Assembly (NCBI GenBank): GCA_945865545.1
Contig: CAMBEQ010000003.1
Span: 1-64,000 of the forward strand
Direction of reading: 5' to 3'
Source: Sediminibacterium ginsengisoli
GTDB lineage: Bacteria > Bacteroidota > Bacteroidia > Chitinophagales > Chitinophagaceae
DNA: 64,000 nucleotides
Both the position numbers and the translations under genes were made by a program. The first letter of the stretch is position 1. Every line of letters starts with the position of its first letter. Positions 17,633 to 26,730 of this stretch are shown one piece after another. The notes beneath the pieces are model-generated. The model was not told where the DNA came from. It did not search any database and saw nothing but the letters and a program-made list of their open reading frames with translations.

Positions 17633-18817
17633 TTAGTTGTTAGTTGTTTTAGGGTTGGTCTTTTTGGGCATAATGGCCTTTGCAGACTTCTTCTTATTAT
17701 TTAACGATTTATTGTTCGTTTTATTGTTTGTTTTTACCGTTGTTTTTGCCTTTGTTTTGCCCTTTGTTTTAGGCTTCGATTTTACGTCTGTTTTAAGGGT
17801 AGCTCTAGAGGCGGTTTTAGGGGCTGCTTTAGGAATTAGTTTTGTGGTGGTTTTAGGGGCCGAAATGGCAGTAGGTTGAAGGCTGGATTTGCCCTGCTGA
17901 GTGGCCAATTTTTTAAGCGAATTGGGTGCTGTTACATAAGCACTTTTCTTAGAAGCAGTATCTACTTTTTTAGCGGTATCTATCGTTGAAAGGGTTAAAT
18001 TTTCCAATGAATCGTCGGCTAAAATAGAGGCAGAGAACTGTATGGGTTGCATCCCCTTTTTCAACGCCACAATTTGATGATCAAATCTGCAATCCAACAC
18101 TTGATAGGCATTCACCCCGCTTTGCACCCAAACTTGTTTGTAAAAACTATATAACCTATTTAATTTATCTTCTATATTCTCGGCTGTTCCCATTAAAACC
18201 ACATGATCTCCTAAGCTTGGAATCATTTCAAAATCGCCATTGGAAGCAATATTAATTTGTGCTACCTGAGCCATAAAAAAAGAATCTTGTTGAATAGCAT
18301 TGGTAAAGTGCAAAATATCGTTTAGTAATAAACTATCCGGCGTTGACATTTTTTCTTGGTCCGAAGGAAATCCTGTAAAAACCGGCAAACGAAGTACAGT
18401 TAACTGTTTCAAAGGAAGTCTCCATCCTTCTTTGTCAATATAAAATGAATTTCCAGCCGCAGTAAAAATTCTTGCAATTGGAATGCGTTGTTCTATTTTA
18501 ATTTGTAATGCTTGCTGATTGTCTAAAAACATTTCAGCATGTTTTACCCATTTTATACTTTGTAAATTCTTTTCTAATGCATTTAAATTTACAGCACCAA
18601 TAGGCAGTCCGGCTTGAATGCCTTTTTCATGAATAATTTGTAAAATTTCTTTTTCATCCATAAAAAGGGCTATCGTATTTTCACCCACCAACTCCACATT
18701 AATACTGGCACATTTTTTATCTTCTTTGGCTTTCCAGGATATAATGAATAGCAATACCAATAGCGCACCAGCGATGCTCCATAAAATATTACCAACTATT
18801 TTTTTCCAGTTTCTCAT
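17633..18817 (-). CDS. ftsQ: FtsQ/DivIB-type division protein with a basic C-terminal tail
   Basis: A 394-residue bitopic protein: short cytoplasmic N-terminus, one membrane helix (about residues 7-28), then a periplasmic POTRA-like region (about 35-110; ALEKNLQSIKWVKHAEM and LQIKIEQRIPIARI are FtsQ-like) and a beta domain. The last 100 or so residues are a low-complexity Lys/Thr/Asn/Ala-rich tail, strongly basic, absent from classical FtsQ. An ATG 13 codons upstream is open, but the ATG at 18817 is chosen because it overlaps the murC stop as ATGA, the usual coupled start. It bridges the lipid II genes and ftsA in the cluster. Confidence 0.85.
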   Translation of the reverse strand: MRNWKKIVGNILWSIAGALLVLLFIISWKAKEDKKCASINVELVGENTIALFMDEKEILQIIHEKGIQAGLPIGAVNLNALEKNLQSIKWVKHAEMFLDNQQALQIKIEQRIPIARIFTAAGNSFYIDKEGWRLPLKQLTVLRLPVFTGFPSDQEKMSTPDSLLLNDILHFTNAIQQDSFFMAQVAQINIASNGDFEMIPSLGDHVVLMGTAENIEDKLNRLYSFYKQVWVQSGVNAYQVLDCRFDHQIVALKKGMQPIQFSASILADDSLENLTLSTIDTAKKVDTASKKSAYVTAPNSLKKLATQQGKSSLQPTAISAPKTTTKLIPKAAPKTASRATLKTDVKSKPKTKGKTKAKTTVKTNNKTNNKSLNNKKKSAKAIMPKKTNPKTTNN

Positions 18818-20178
18818 GCTTGATGGGTAAAAATTTCTTGAACTTTGGTAATACAAACATCAATATCTCCAGCACCTGCCATCACGATTAACTTATCAGA
18901 AGTGGTTGCCGCCCATGCAAACAATTCCTCCTTACTCATTACTTTTTTATTGGCTATAGTCATTTTGTCTAATAGCATTTCACTGCTCACCCCCGCTATT
19001 GGTAATTCTCTTGCTGGATAGATGGGTAATAATATCACTTCATCCGCTTGGTCTAAGGTTTCTACAAATCCTTCACATTGATCCTTGGTTCGGCTATATA
19101 AATGCGGCTGAAAAACCAATACCATTTTTTCACCAGGAAAAATGCTTCTTATACCAGTAATAAGTGCATTCAATTCCTCGGGATGATGCGCATAGTCATC
19201 TATCAATACCTTAGAAGCCGTCTTCACTTTATATTCGAATCTTCTTTTTACCCCAGCAAAAGCGGCAACTGCTTGAATAATTTTCTCGTCCTCAATACCT
19301 AAACTTACGGCGATGGCGATAGCGGCAGTTGCATTTTCTACATTGTGCAAGCCCCCCATATTCAAAACAATATTTTTTATGATTCCATTTGGATGTGCCA
19401 TATCAAAATGATAGGAGCCCTCCACTACTTTTAAATTAAGGGTATGAAAGGTTGCCCCTTTTTGATCATAGGCATAGGATAAAATATTTTTATTAGCATC
19501 ATCTGTTGTAAAATGAGTACCCTTTTTCTGAATTAAGGTACCACCTGCTTTTATTTTATCCGAAAATTCACCAAAAGCTTTTAATACTTCTTCCGCGGTT
19601 CCATAAATGTCTAAATGATCTGGATCGACGGCGGTTATAACCGCAATATTTGGCGATAATTTTAAAAAACTTCTATCATACTCATCGGCTTCTACTACCA
19701 CTACATTTTTTTCATGGCTCCAAAAGTTGGTACCATAATTGGAAGCAATCCCACCAAGGAATGCATTACATCCATAACCAGTATGTCTTAAAATATGCGC
19801 CGTCATGGAAGTGGTAGTAGTTTTTCCATGGGTGCCCGCAATAGCAATGGTAAAAGCATTCTCGGTTATCCATTGCAACACATCACTTCTCTTAACAACT
19901 AAATACCCATTGTCTCTATAATAATTTAATTCACCATGATTGGCTGGAATAGCAGGAGTATAAACAATAACAGTGGCCGCTTTATCTATTTGAGATAAAT
20001 CATCTTCAAAATGAATTTTAATGCCTTCTTTTTCTAAGGCATGGGTTAAATCGGTGGGGGTTTTATCATAGCCAGCAACTACTACCCCTTGTGTATTAAA
20101 ATACCTTGCTAAAGCACTCATACCAATGCCCCCAATGCCTATGAAATAAATATTTTTACAACTGGTTAACGGATTCAT
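18814..20178 (-). CDS. murC: UDP-N-acetylmuramate--L-alanine ligase
   Basis: A 454-residue Mur ligase that adds L-Ala to UDP-MurNAc. The N-terminal YFIGIGGIGMSALARYF is the MurC nucleotide-sugar-binding motif, and the ATP loop GTHGKTTTTSM lies near residues 114-124. DDYAHHPEEL is the conserved MurC motif of the central/C-terminal region, followed by FQPHLYSRT. It starts 8 bases after murG and ends overlapping the ftsQ start codon (ATGA). Confidence 0.96.
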   Translation of the reverse strand: MNPLTSCKNIYFIGIGGIGMSALARYFNTQGVVVAGYDKTPTDLTHALEKEGIKIHFEDDLSQIDKAATVIVYTPAIPANHGELNYYRDNGYLVVKRSDVLQWITENAFTIAIAGTHGKTTTTSMTAHILRHTGYGCNAFLGGIASNYGTNFWSHEKNVVVVEADEYDRSFLKLSPNIAVITAVDPDHLDIYGTAEEVLKAFGEFSDKIKAGGTLIQKKGTHFTTDDANKNILSYAYDQKGATFHTLNLKVVEGSYHFDMAHPNGIIKNIVLNMGGLHNVENATAAIAIAVSLGIEDEKIIQAVAAFAGVKRRFEYKVKTASKVLIDDYAHHPEELNALITGIRSIFPGEKMVLVFQPHLYSRTKDQCEGFVETLDQADEVILLPIYPARELPIAGVSSEMLLDKMTIANKKVMSKEELFAWAATTSDKLIVMAGAGDIDVCITKVQEIFTHQA

Positions 20179-20186
20179 ATTATTGA

Positions 20187-21302
20187 TTAATAATGACTAT
20201 TTTTTAAAATTTGCTCTGCAATCAACACATCTGCATTCAATAAAGCGAAACTATTGGCTTTGGTTTCCATATTTTTTATGGTTTCCTCATTTTCTAATAA
20301 TGAAAACAGAATAGGTAATAATTTTTCATTTACTTCTTTGTCTTTTACTATTAAAGCTGCTTGTTGATTGACTAAAGCCATGGCATTAAATGTTTGATGA
20401 TCTTCGGCCGCAAAAGGATAGGGCACAAAAATACATGCCTTACTTGTGGTACAAATTTCCGCCACTGCCATAGCACCTGAACGGCTTATGACAACATCTG
20501 CTGCGCAATAAGCAGCACTCATATTGTCAATAAAAGAACTCACAAATATGTTCTCAAAACCTTGAGCAGCTCTATAATAGCCGCTCACATCTAGATTGCC
20601 TATTTGCCAAATCAATTGAATCTTTTTTTCAAAAAAATTAATTACGTTATTTCCAATCACTTGATTGATGGAATTGGCTCCTAAACTTCCCCCCACAATT
20701 AATACTGTTTTCATGGATGGACTTAAACCAAATTCTTTCAAAGCAGAGGATTTGGTATACGTATGTTGAAGTATATTTTTTCTAATCGGATTCCCTGTTA
20801 CCAATATTTTTGCTATAGGGAAAAATGTTTCCATTCCTTTTGTTCCAGTAAATACCTGAGTGGCATTTTTTGCCAACCAGATATTGGCTTTCCCAGCAAA
20901 TGCATTGGATTCATGAAGAAAAGTAGGCACCCCTTTGGTTTGAGCATATTTTAAAACAGGAAAACTAGAATAACCACCCACTCCAAATACCGCATTGGGT
21001 TTAAAGGATTTAAAAATAGACATTACTTGAAAAAAACTTTTAAGCAATTTCCAAGGCAATAAAATATTCTTAAAGAAATTAGATCTATTGTAACCTGCTA
21101 TGGTAATTCCTTTTATAGCATAACCTGCTTTTGGTATTTTTTCCATTTCCATTTTTCCCAATGCTCCAACAAATAAAATGGACGCAGAAGGCGCTAAAAC
21201 TTGTATAGCTTGTGCCACAGCAATAGCCGGAAAGATATGTCCTCCGGTGCCTCCACCTGCTATAATGATGCGTAATTGATTATGCTTTTGCTTCAATGAC
21301 AT
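20187..21302 (-). CDS. murG: UDP-GlcNAc:undecaprenyl-PP-MurNAc-pentapeptide GlcNAc transferase
   Basis: A 371-residue GT-B glycosyltransferase that converts lipid I to lipid II on the inner face of the membrane. The first glycine-rich loop IAGGGTGGHIFPAIAVA (about residues 14-30), the second HESNAFAGKAN, and the third GGSLGANSINQ are all present, as is the donor-site PFAAEDHQTFNA. The gene starts 23 bases inside the end of ftsW, so translation is probably coupled. Confidence 0.95.
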   Translation of the reverse strand: MSLKQKHNQLRIIIAGGGTGGHIFPAIAVAQAIQVLAPSASILFVGALGKMEMEKIPKAGYAIKGITIAGYNRSNFFKNILLPWKLLKSFFQVMSIFKSFKPNAVFGVGGYSSFPVLKYAQTKGVPTFLHESNAFAGKANIWLAKNATQVFTGTKGMETFFPIAKILVTGNPIRKNILQHTYTKSSALKEFGLSPSMKTVLIVGGSLGANSINQVIGNNVINFFEKKIQLIWQIGNLDVSGYYRAAQGFENIFVSSFIDNMSAAYCAADVVISRSGAMAVAEICTTSKACIFVPYPFAAEDHQTFNAMALVNQQAALIVKDKEVNEKLLPILFSLLENEETIKNMETKANSFALLNADVLIAEQILKNSHY

Positions 21303-22599
21303 TTTTTTCTGTATCTATATTTTCTTCTGGTAATTCAATTTCTGTTTCTAAAGGAGCCCTTCCTTCCATTTGTTCCACATTACGCGCAACGCTTAATATC
21401 AATCCAATAGAACAACAAGTAAAAATAAATGAGCTCCCACCCATACTCACCAAAGGCAAGGTGACACCGGTAACAGGCACAAGGTTTACATTCACCGCCA
21501 TATTTGCAATGGCTTGTATAATTAAAGTAAAACTTAATCCCAATGCTAAAAAAGCACCAAAGGCATAAGGACATCTTCTAAAAATTCGTATACATCTAAA
21601 TAAGAATACTAAATAAATAAAAATTATAAAGGCCCCGCCTAGTAAACCATACTCTTCAATAATCACTGCATATATAAAATCGTTATAGGCTTGAGGTAAA
21701 AAATTTCTTTGACGACTATTGCCTGGTCCCAATCCAACAAATAGGCCTCCATTGGCTATAGCAATTTTTGCTTGTTGTACTTGATAAGGTACTTCATTCT
21801 CCTTGGCGTACATAAAATCCTGGACTCTGTTTACCCATGTTCCAAAGCGACCAAAACTTTTCATTTTTTCGGCCACCACCGGTTTCCCTTCTTCAGTTTT
21901 ACTGGAATGCGTGGCCATGGCAACACTAATTATAATGGCCACCGGAATCATTGCCACTAAAATAGTTAATAAAATATGCTTTATACTAACACGACCTATA
22001 AACATCAACAATAAAGAAGTAGCACCGGTTAATAAGGCATTGGATAAATTCGCAGGCATAATGAGTGCGCATATAATTAGCACCGGAATGATAATAGGTA
22101 AAAATCCTTTTTTAAAATCCTTAATTATTTCTTGTTTTTTACTTAGCATTTTTGACAAGTACATAAACAAAGCCAACTTAGCTAAATCACTTGTTTGAAT
22201 GGTTAAATTAATAATAGGTAATTTAATCCACCTACTACCTTCATTGATTTTCGTACCAAAAAATAAAGTATAAATTAAAAGAGGTATAGACAACATAAAA
22301 AGTATGGTGGCTATCCTTGAAAAAACAGTATAATTTATTCGGTGCAACCCGAAAATGACTACCAATCCAACTAAAGTAAATACCACTTGTTTAAATAAAT
22401 AGATGCTGGTATTTCCACGATACATTTTATACGCCAAAGATCCAGTAGCACTATATACTACCAATATAGATATCAATGATAAAATAAGCACTAACCCCCA
22501 TATATATTTATCACCTCTGGTTCTTTGATCCAAATGCTCCTTCATGCCTCCTATACTTGGCATTTGTGAAAATAACTTGTCAGTGGTATCGTTAAACAT
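21280..22599 (-). CDS. ftsW: FtsW-type SEDS peptidoglycan polymerase
   Basis: A 439-residue polytopic SEDS protein, about ten helices, that polymerises lipid II at the division site with its partner FtsI. Characteristic stretches are DLAKLALFMYLSKML, the extracellular loop with NSRQRNFLPQAYNDFIYAVIIEEYGLLGG, and VTGVTLPLVSMGGSSF, the conserved C-terminal SEDS motif. Its place between murD and murG and near ftsI supports FtsW over RodA. The C-terminal tail is acidic. It overlaps murG by 23 bases. Confidence 0.94.
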   Translation of the reverse strand: MFNDTTDKLFSQMPSIGGMKEHLDQRTRGDKYIWGLVLILSLISILVVYSATGSLAYKMYRGNTSIYLFKQVVFTLVGLVVIFGLHRINYTVFSRIATILFMLSIPLLIYTLFFGTKINEGSRWIKLPIINLTIQTSDLAKLALFMYLSKMLSKKQEIIKDFKKGFLPIIIPVLIICALIMPANLSNALLTGATSLLLMFIGRVSIKHILLTILVAMIPVAIIISVAMATHSSKTEEGKPVVAEKMKSFGRFGTWVNRVQDFMYAKENEVPYQVQQAKIAIANGGLFVGLGPGNSRQRNFLPQAYNDFIYAVIIEEYGLLGGAFIIFIYLVFLFRCIRIFRRCPYAFGAFLALGLSFTLIIQAIANMAVNVNLVPVTGVTLPLVSMGGSSFIFTCCSIGLILSVARNVEQMEGRAPLETEIELPEENIDTEKNVIEAKA

Positions 22600-22601
22600 A
22601 A

Positions 22602-23942
22602 TTAAAGTTCTTTAACTGACTCTTTAAATTGACGACCTCTGTCTTCGTAGTTTTTAAATAAATCAAAACTAGCGCAAGCAGGACTCATTAAAACTAGCTC
22701 TCCTTTTTCAGCTAATTTAAAGGAAGCATTTACTGCTTTTTTAGCACTATCTGTTTCAATAATAGTAGGCACTAAGTCCTTAAAAAAATCAATGATTTTT
22801 TTATTGTCCGTACCCATACATATTATAGCTTTTACTTTTTCTTTAACTAATTCTGCAATTAATTCATAGTCGTTGCCCTTGTCTACACCGCCTAATATTA
22901 AAACAGTTTTCTTTTGCATGCTTTCTAGTGCATACCAAGTACTATTGACATTGGTGGCTTTGCTGTCATTGATAAAATCGACCCCTCTGACAGTGGCAAC
23001 AAATTCCATTCGATGTTCCAAACTATGGAAATTGCTAACGGCTTCGCGAATTTTTTCTTTTCGGATGCCTAAGGTAGTGGCTGCAATGCTTGCTGCCATG
23101 GTGTTATACGCATTGTGTTTTCCCTTTAAGGCAAAATCATAAATGCTCATTGTAACACGTTCTTCTTGGATTTTTAACATCATTTGATCGTTCTTGATGT
23201 AGCCTCCTTTTTTTACTTCTTGTTTCATAGAAAATGGTAGTGGGTTAGTATTTGTGGTTAGTAGTTCTAGATGTTTAACAATTACTTCATCATCGATACA
23301 ATAGATGAAATAATCTTCTTGGGTTTGATTTTCGATAATGCGAAACTTGCTTTTGATGTAATTATCAAATTTGTATTCATATCTGTCAAGATGATCTTCC
23401 GAGATATTTAATAAAATAGCAATCTCTGGCTTGAAATATTTAATATCATCTAATTGAAAAGAGCTTACTTCAATAATGTATAAAGCTTTTGGCGCTTGGG
23501 CAATTTGACGTGCAAAAGAAAATCCAATATTGCCTACCATCGCTACATCTTCATTCACTAATTTGCAAATATGGTACAACAAAGCCGTGGTGGTGCTTTT
23601 ACCGTTGCTTCCTGTAATGGCTGCAATTTTACTATTACCTTTGTATCTGTATCCAAATTCAATTTCACTGATGACTGGAATTCCTTTAGCTCTAATGGCT
23701 TTTACCATTTCATTTTTTTCAGGGATGCCTGGGCTTTTCATTACTTCATCCGCAGCTAAAATTGTATCTACACTATGTACACCTGATTCAAAAACAATTC
23801 CATTGTCTTCTAACTCTTTTTGAAAATTAGCTTTAATAGCGCCGCCATCAGATACAAATACTTCATAGCCTTTTTGTTTAGCTAATAAAGCAGCACCTAC
23901 TCCGCTTTCACCTGCACCTAATATGACTAATTTTTTTGCCAA
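22602..23942 (-). CDS. murD: UDP-N-acetylmuramoylalanine--D-glutamate ligase
   Basis: A 446-residue Mur ligase that adds D-Glu. The N-terminal KLVILGAGESGVGAALLA is the UMAG-binding Rossmann strand of MurD, the ATP loop GSNGKSTTTALL follows near residues 113-124, and FINDSKATNVNSTWYALES is the MurD-specific conserved block. LILGGVDKGNDY and LMSPACASFDLFKNYEDRG complete the C-terminal domain. Two bases separate it from ftsW and three from mraY. Confidence 0.95.
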   Translation of the reverse strand: MAKKLVILGAGESGVGAALLAKQKGYEVFVSDGGAIKANFQKELEDNGIVFESGVHSVDTILAADEVMKSPGIPEKNEMVKAIRAKGIPVISEIEFGYRYKGNSKIAAITGSNGKSTTTALLYHICKLVNEDVAMVGNIGFSFARQIAQAPKALYIIEVSSFQLDDIKYFKPEIAILLNISEDHLDRYEYKFDNYIKSKFRIIENQTQEDYFIYCIDDEVIVKHLELLTTNTNPLPFSMKQEVKKGGYIKNDQMMLKIQEERVTMSIYDFALKGKHNAYNTMAASIAATTLGIRKEKIREAVSNFHSLEHRMEFVATVRGVDFINDSKATNVNSTWYALESMQKKTVLILGGVDKGNDYELIAELVKEKVKAIICMGTDNKKIIDFFKDLVPTIIETDSAKKAVNASFKLAEKGELVLMSPACASFDLFKNYEDRGRQFKESVKEL

Positions 23943-23945
23943 TGT

Positions 23946-25259
23946 TTATCTTGTCTTTAAGGTTAATATAGAAACAACCACTAATAATATGGTGATGATC
24001 CAAAAACGTACAGCAATCTTACTTTCATGAAAACCCTTCTTCTGATAATGATGATGCAAAGGGCTCATTAAAAACACACGACGGCCTTCCCCATATTTCT
24101 TTTTGGTATACTTAAAATAACTTACTTGAATAATGACACTTAAATTTTCAATTAAAAACACCCCGCAAAAAATAGGAATCAACAATTCTTTTCTTACTAT
24201 GATGGCTAATGAAGCAATAATGCCCCCTAATGCCAAACTTCCCGTATCTCCCATAAATACTTGCGCTGGATAAGCATTGTACCATAAAAATCCAATACAG
24301 GCACCCACAAAAGCGCCCACAAAAATGGATAACTCTCCTAAATTAGGGATGTACATCACATTTAAATAATCGGCAAATACATAGTTACCACTTACATACA
24401 CAAATACCCCTAAGGCAGCGCCAATAATTGCGCTCACCCCAGCGGCTAAGCCATCTAATCCATCAGTTAAATTGGCTCCATTGGAAACTGCTGTTATAAT
24501 AAACGTAACAATAAGTATGTACACAATCCAAGTATATTTTTCTGCCCCCGGACCCATCCAGCTGATTAACCTACTATAATTAAATTCGTGATTTTTTACA
24601 AAAGGAATAGTGGTAATAGGTGTTTTTACTTTTACAAAACGTCTCTCCACTCCATTAATTTTTCTAATGACAATATCTGCCCCCTTGGCCACTTTCTCTC
24701 CTTTTTGCAAACTAGCAGAAACCGATTCAGATATAATTTCTCTTTCAACAGTAACGGCATTACTAAAATAAAGGGTCACACCAATGATAATTCCCAAACC
24801 TATTTGTCCAATAATTTTTGATATCCCAGCTAAACCATCACTATTTTGTTTTTTGTAGGCTGCCCCTTGCGCCAACGCTTGTTTTCTTGCTCTAATTTTA
24901 AAATAATCATCTAAAAAACCTATTAAGCCTAACCAAACTGTACACAAAATCATTAATCGGATATACACTTTATCTAAGTTGGCAAATAAAAGGGTGGGAA
25001 TTAATATGCTTAATAATATAATAATACCCCCCATGGTAGGAGTTCCTTTTTTTTGTTGCTCACCAGCTAAACCTAAATCTCTTACCGATTCTCCAATTTG
25101 TTTTTTCTGTAAAAACAATATTATTTTCTTTCCATAAACTGTTGCAATAAATAATGACAATAAAATAGCCATTGCTATTCTTGAGGTGAGGAACTGAAAT
25201 AGACCTAAGCCAGGTATGTGAAATTGTTTGTCCACCCATGAAAATAATTGATACAACAT
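23946..25259 (-). CDS. mraY: Phospho-MurNAc-pentapeptide transferase MraY
   Basis: A 437-residue integral membrane enzyme that makes lipid I from UDP-MurNAc-pentapeptide and undecaprenyl phosphate. Catalytic motifs are intact: [44 protein letters not shown] and [12 protein letters not shown]. It is longer than E. coli MraY (360) because of an insertion of about 70 residues between helices (around residues 180-250, rich in charged residues), which I recall as common in Bacteroidota. It lies 7 bases after murE. Confidence 0.95.
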   Translation of the reverse strand: MLYQLFSWVDKQFHIPGLGLFQFLTSRIAMAILLSLFIATVYGKKIILFLQKKQIGESVRDLGLAGEQQKKGTPTMGGIIILLSILIPTLLFANLDKVYIRLMILCTVWLGLIGFLDDYFKIRARKQALAQGAAYKKQNSDGLAGISKIIGQIGLGIIIGVTLYFSNAVTVEREIISESVSASLQKGEKVAKGADIVIRKINGVERRFVKVKTPITTIPFVKNHEFNYSRLISWMGPGAEKYTWIVYILIVTFIITAVSNGANLTDGLDGLAAGVSAIIGAALGVFVYVSGNYVFADYLNVMYIPNLGELSIFVGAFVGACIGFLWYNAYPAQVFMGDTGSLALGGIIASLAIIVRKELLIPIFCGVFLIENLSVIIQVSYFKYTKKKYGEGRRVFLMSPLHHHYQKKGFHESKIAVRFWIITILLVVVSILTLKTR

Positions 25260-25266
25260 AATTGGA

Positions 25267-26730
25267 TTATTTAGCTAAATCATTAAATAGGTTTTGTAAA
25301 ATTTGCTTGTCGTCAAAATCATGCTTCACCCCTTTTATATCTTGGTATTTTTCATGTCCTTTCCCAGCTATTAAAATAATGTCACCCGCTTTTGCAAAAC
25401 TGATGGCCGCTTTAATCGCTTCTTTACGATCTACAATATTGATGTACTTTCTTTTGGCCGCACTGGTTAACCCCTGCTCCATATCTTTTATTATTTCATT
25501 AGGATCTTCGGAACGAGGATTGTCACTAGTAAAAAATACTTTATTACTTAAATCACATGCCACTTGGGCCATGATGGGTCTTTTCGTTTTATCTCTATCA
25601 CCACCACATCCCACCACCGTAATAACGGTCTCATTGCCCTTTCTTAATTTAGCAATAGTGGTTAATACATTTTCTAAAGCATCTGGGGTATGCGCGTAGT
25701 CTACAATCCCAATAATATTTTCTTTACTCACTATATAATCGAATCTGCCTTCTGCACCAGTTAATGCACTTAAAACAACCAACACTTCTTGCGCTTTTTC
25801 ACCTAATTCAATGGCTATGCCATATACAGCCAATAAATTGTAGGCGTTAAAAGAGCCAATCATTCGGCAATGCACTTCTAGGTCATTAATATTCATGACC
25901 AAACCACTTAATACATTTTCTAAAACCTTGCCTTTATAATTGGCTGGCGCATGCAATGCATAAGTTAATTTTCTGGCTTTTGTAGAGGATAACATTTTGG
26001 CACCATTTTTATCATCCGAATTAGTTAAAGCAAACGCAGTGCTTGAAAGTTGATTGAAGAATCCTTTTTTAGCGTCCAGATAGGCCTCAAATGTTTGATG
26101 ATAATCTAAGTGATCATGCGTAATATTGGTGAACGCGCCGCCCACGAATTGCAAGCCTGTGATTCTATGCTGATGTACCGCATGACTGCTCACTTCCATA
26201 AATACATGTGTGCAACCTGCTTCCACCATTTGAGACAATAAATGATTTAATTGAATGGGATCGGGCGTAGTGTGTGTAGAAGGTACAATGTTAGTCCCTA
26301 TATAATTTTCTATAGTACTTATTAAGCCACAGGTATAGCCCAATTGATTAAATAACTTAAATAATAAAGTAGCCACTGTGGTTTTACCATTAGTACCAGT
26401 AACTCCTACTAATTTTAATTTAGTGGAAGGTTCGTCATAAAATTGATGCGCCATAATAGCCACTGCGGCTTGCGCATTTTCAACTATAATATAAGTAACT
26501 GAATGATGTATCTCCTTTGGCTTTTGCTCACATACAATAACGGTAGCTCCCTTTTCAATAGCGGTAGTTATAAAAGTATGCCCGTCCGACTTAGCTCCTT
26601 TGATAGCAACAAATACTGCACCTGGATTGATTTTTCTAGAATCAATTTGCAAGCTGGTCACTTCTTGTTGTGTAGTACCAAGTACTTCTCTTAATTTAAC
26701 ACCAAATAATATATTTTGTAGTGCTTTCAT
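25267..26730 (-). CDS. murE: UDP-MurNAc-tripeptide synthetase MurE (meso-diaminopimelate type)
   Basis: A 487-residue Mur ligase. The N-terminal [21 protein letters not shown] and the ATP loop [12 protein letters not shown] are typical. The C-terminal substrate motif reads DNPRSEDP, and DNPR is the motif recognising meso-diaminopimelate, so the cell wall is predicted to be of the A1-gamma, DAP-containing type usual in Bacteroidota. Its start codon overlaps the ftsI stop by one base (TAATG). Confidence 0.96.
   Translation of the reverse strand: MKALQNILFGVKLREVLGTTQQEVTSLQIDSRKINPGAVFVAIKGAKSDGHTFITTAIEKGATVIVCEQKPKEIHHSVTYIIVENAQAAVAIMAHQFYDEPSTKLKLVGVTGTNGKTTVATLLFKLFNQLGYTCGLISTIENYIGTNIVPSTHTTPDPIQLNHLLSQMVEAGCTHVFMEVSSHAVHQHRITGLQFVGGAFTNITHDHLDYHQTFEAYLDAKKGFFNQLSSTAFALTNSDDKNGAKMLSSTKARKLTYALHAPANYKGKVLENVLSGLVMNINDLEVHCRMIGSFNAYNLLAVYGIAIELGEKAQEVLVVLSALTGAEGRFDYIVSKENIIGIVDYAHTPDALENVLTTIAKLRKGNETVITVVGCGGDRDKTKRPIMAQVACDLSNKVFFTSDNPRSEDPNEIIKDMEQGLTSAAKRKYINIVDRKEAIKAAISFAKAGDIILIAGKGHEKYQDIKGVKHDFDDKQILQNLFNDLAK

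Noticed and set aside
17637..17879. Plus-strand ORF of 80 codons that looks like a hydrophobic membrane protein
   Set aside because: It is the antisense of the Lys/Thr-rich tail of ftsQ. Lysine codons read backwards give Phe/Leu, so the hydrophobic look is an artefact.
25262..25699. Plus-strand ORF of 145 codons opposite murE
   Set aside because: Antisense shadow of the conserved MurE C-terminal domain.
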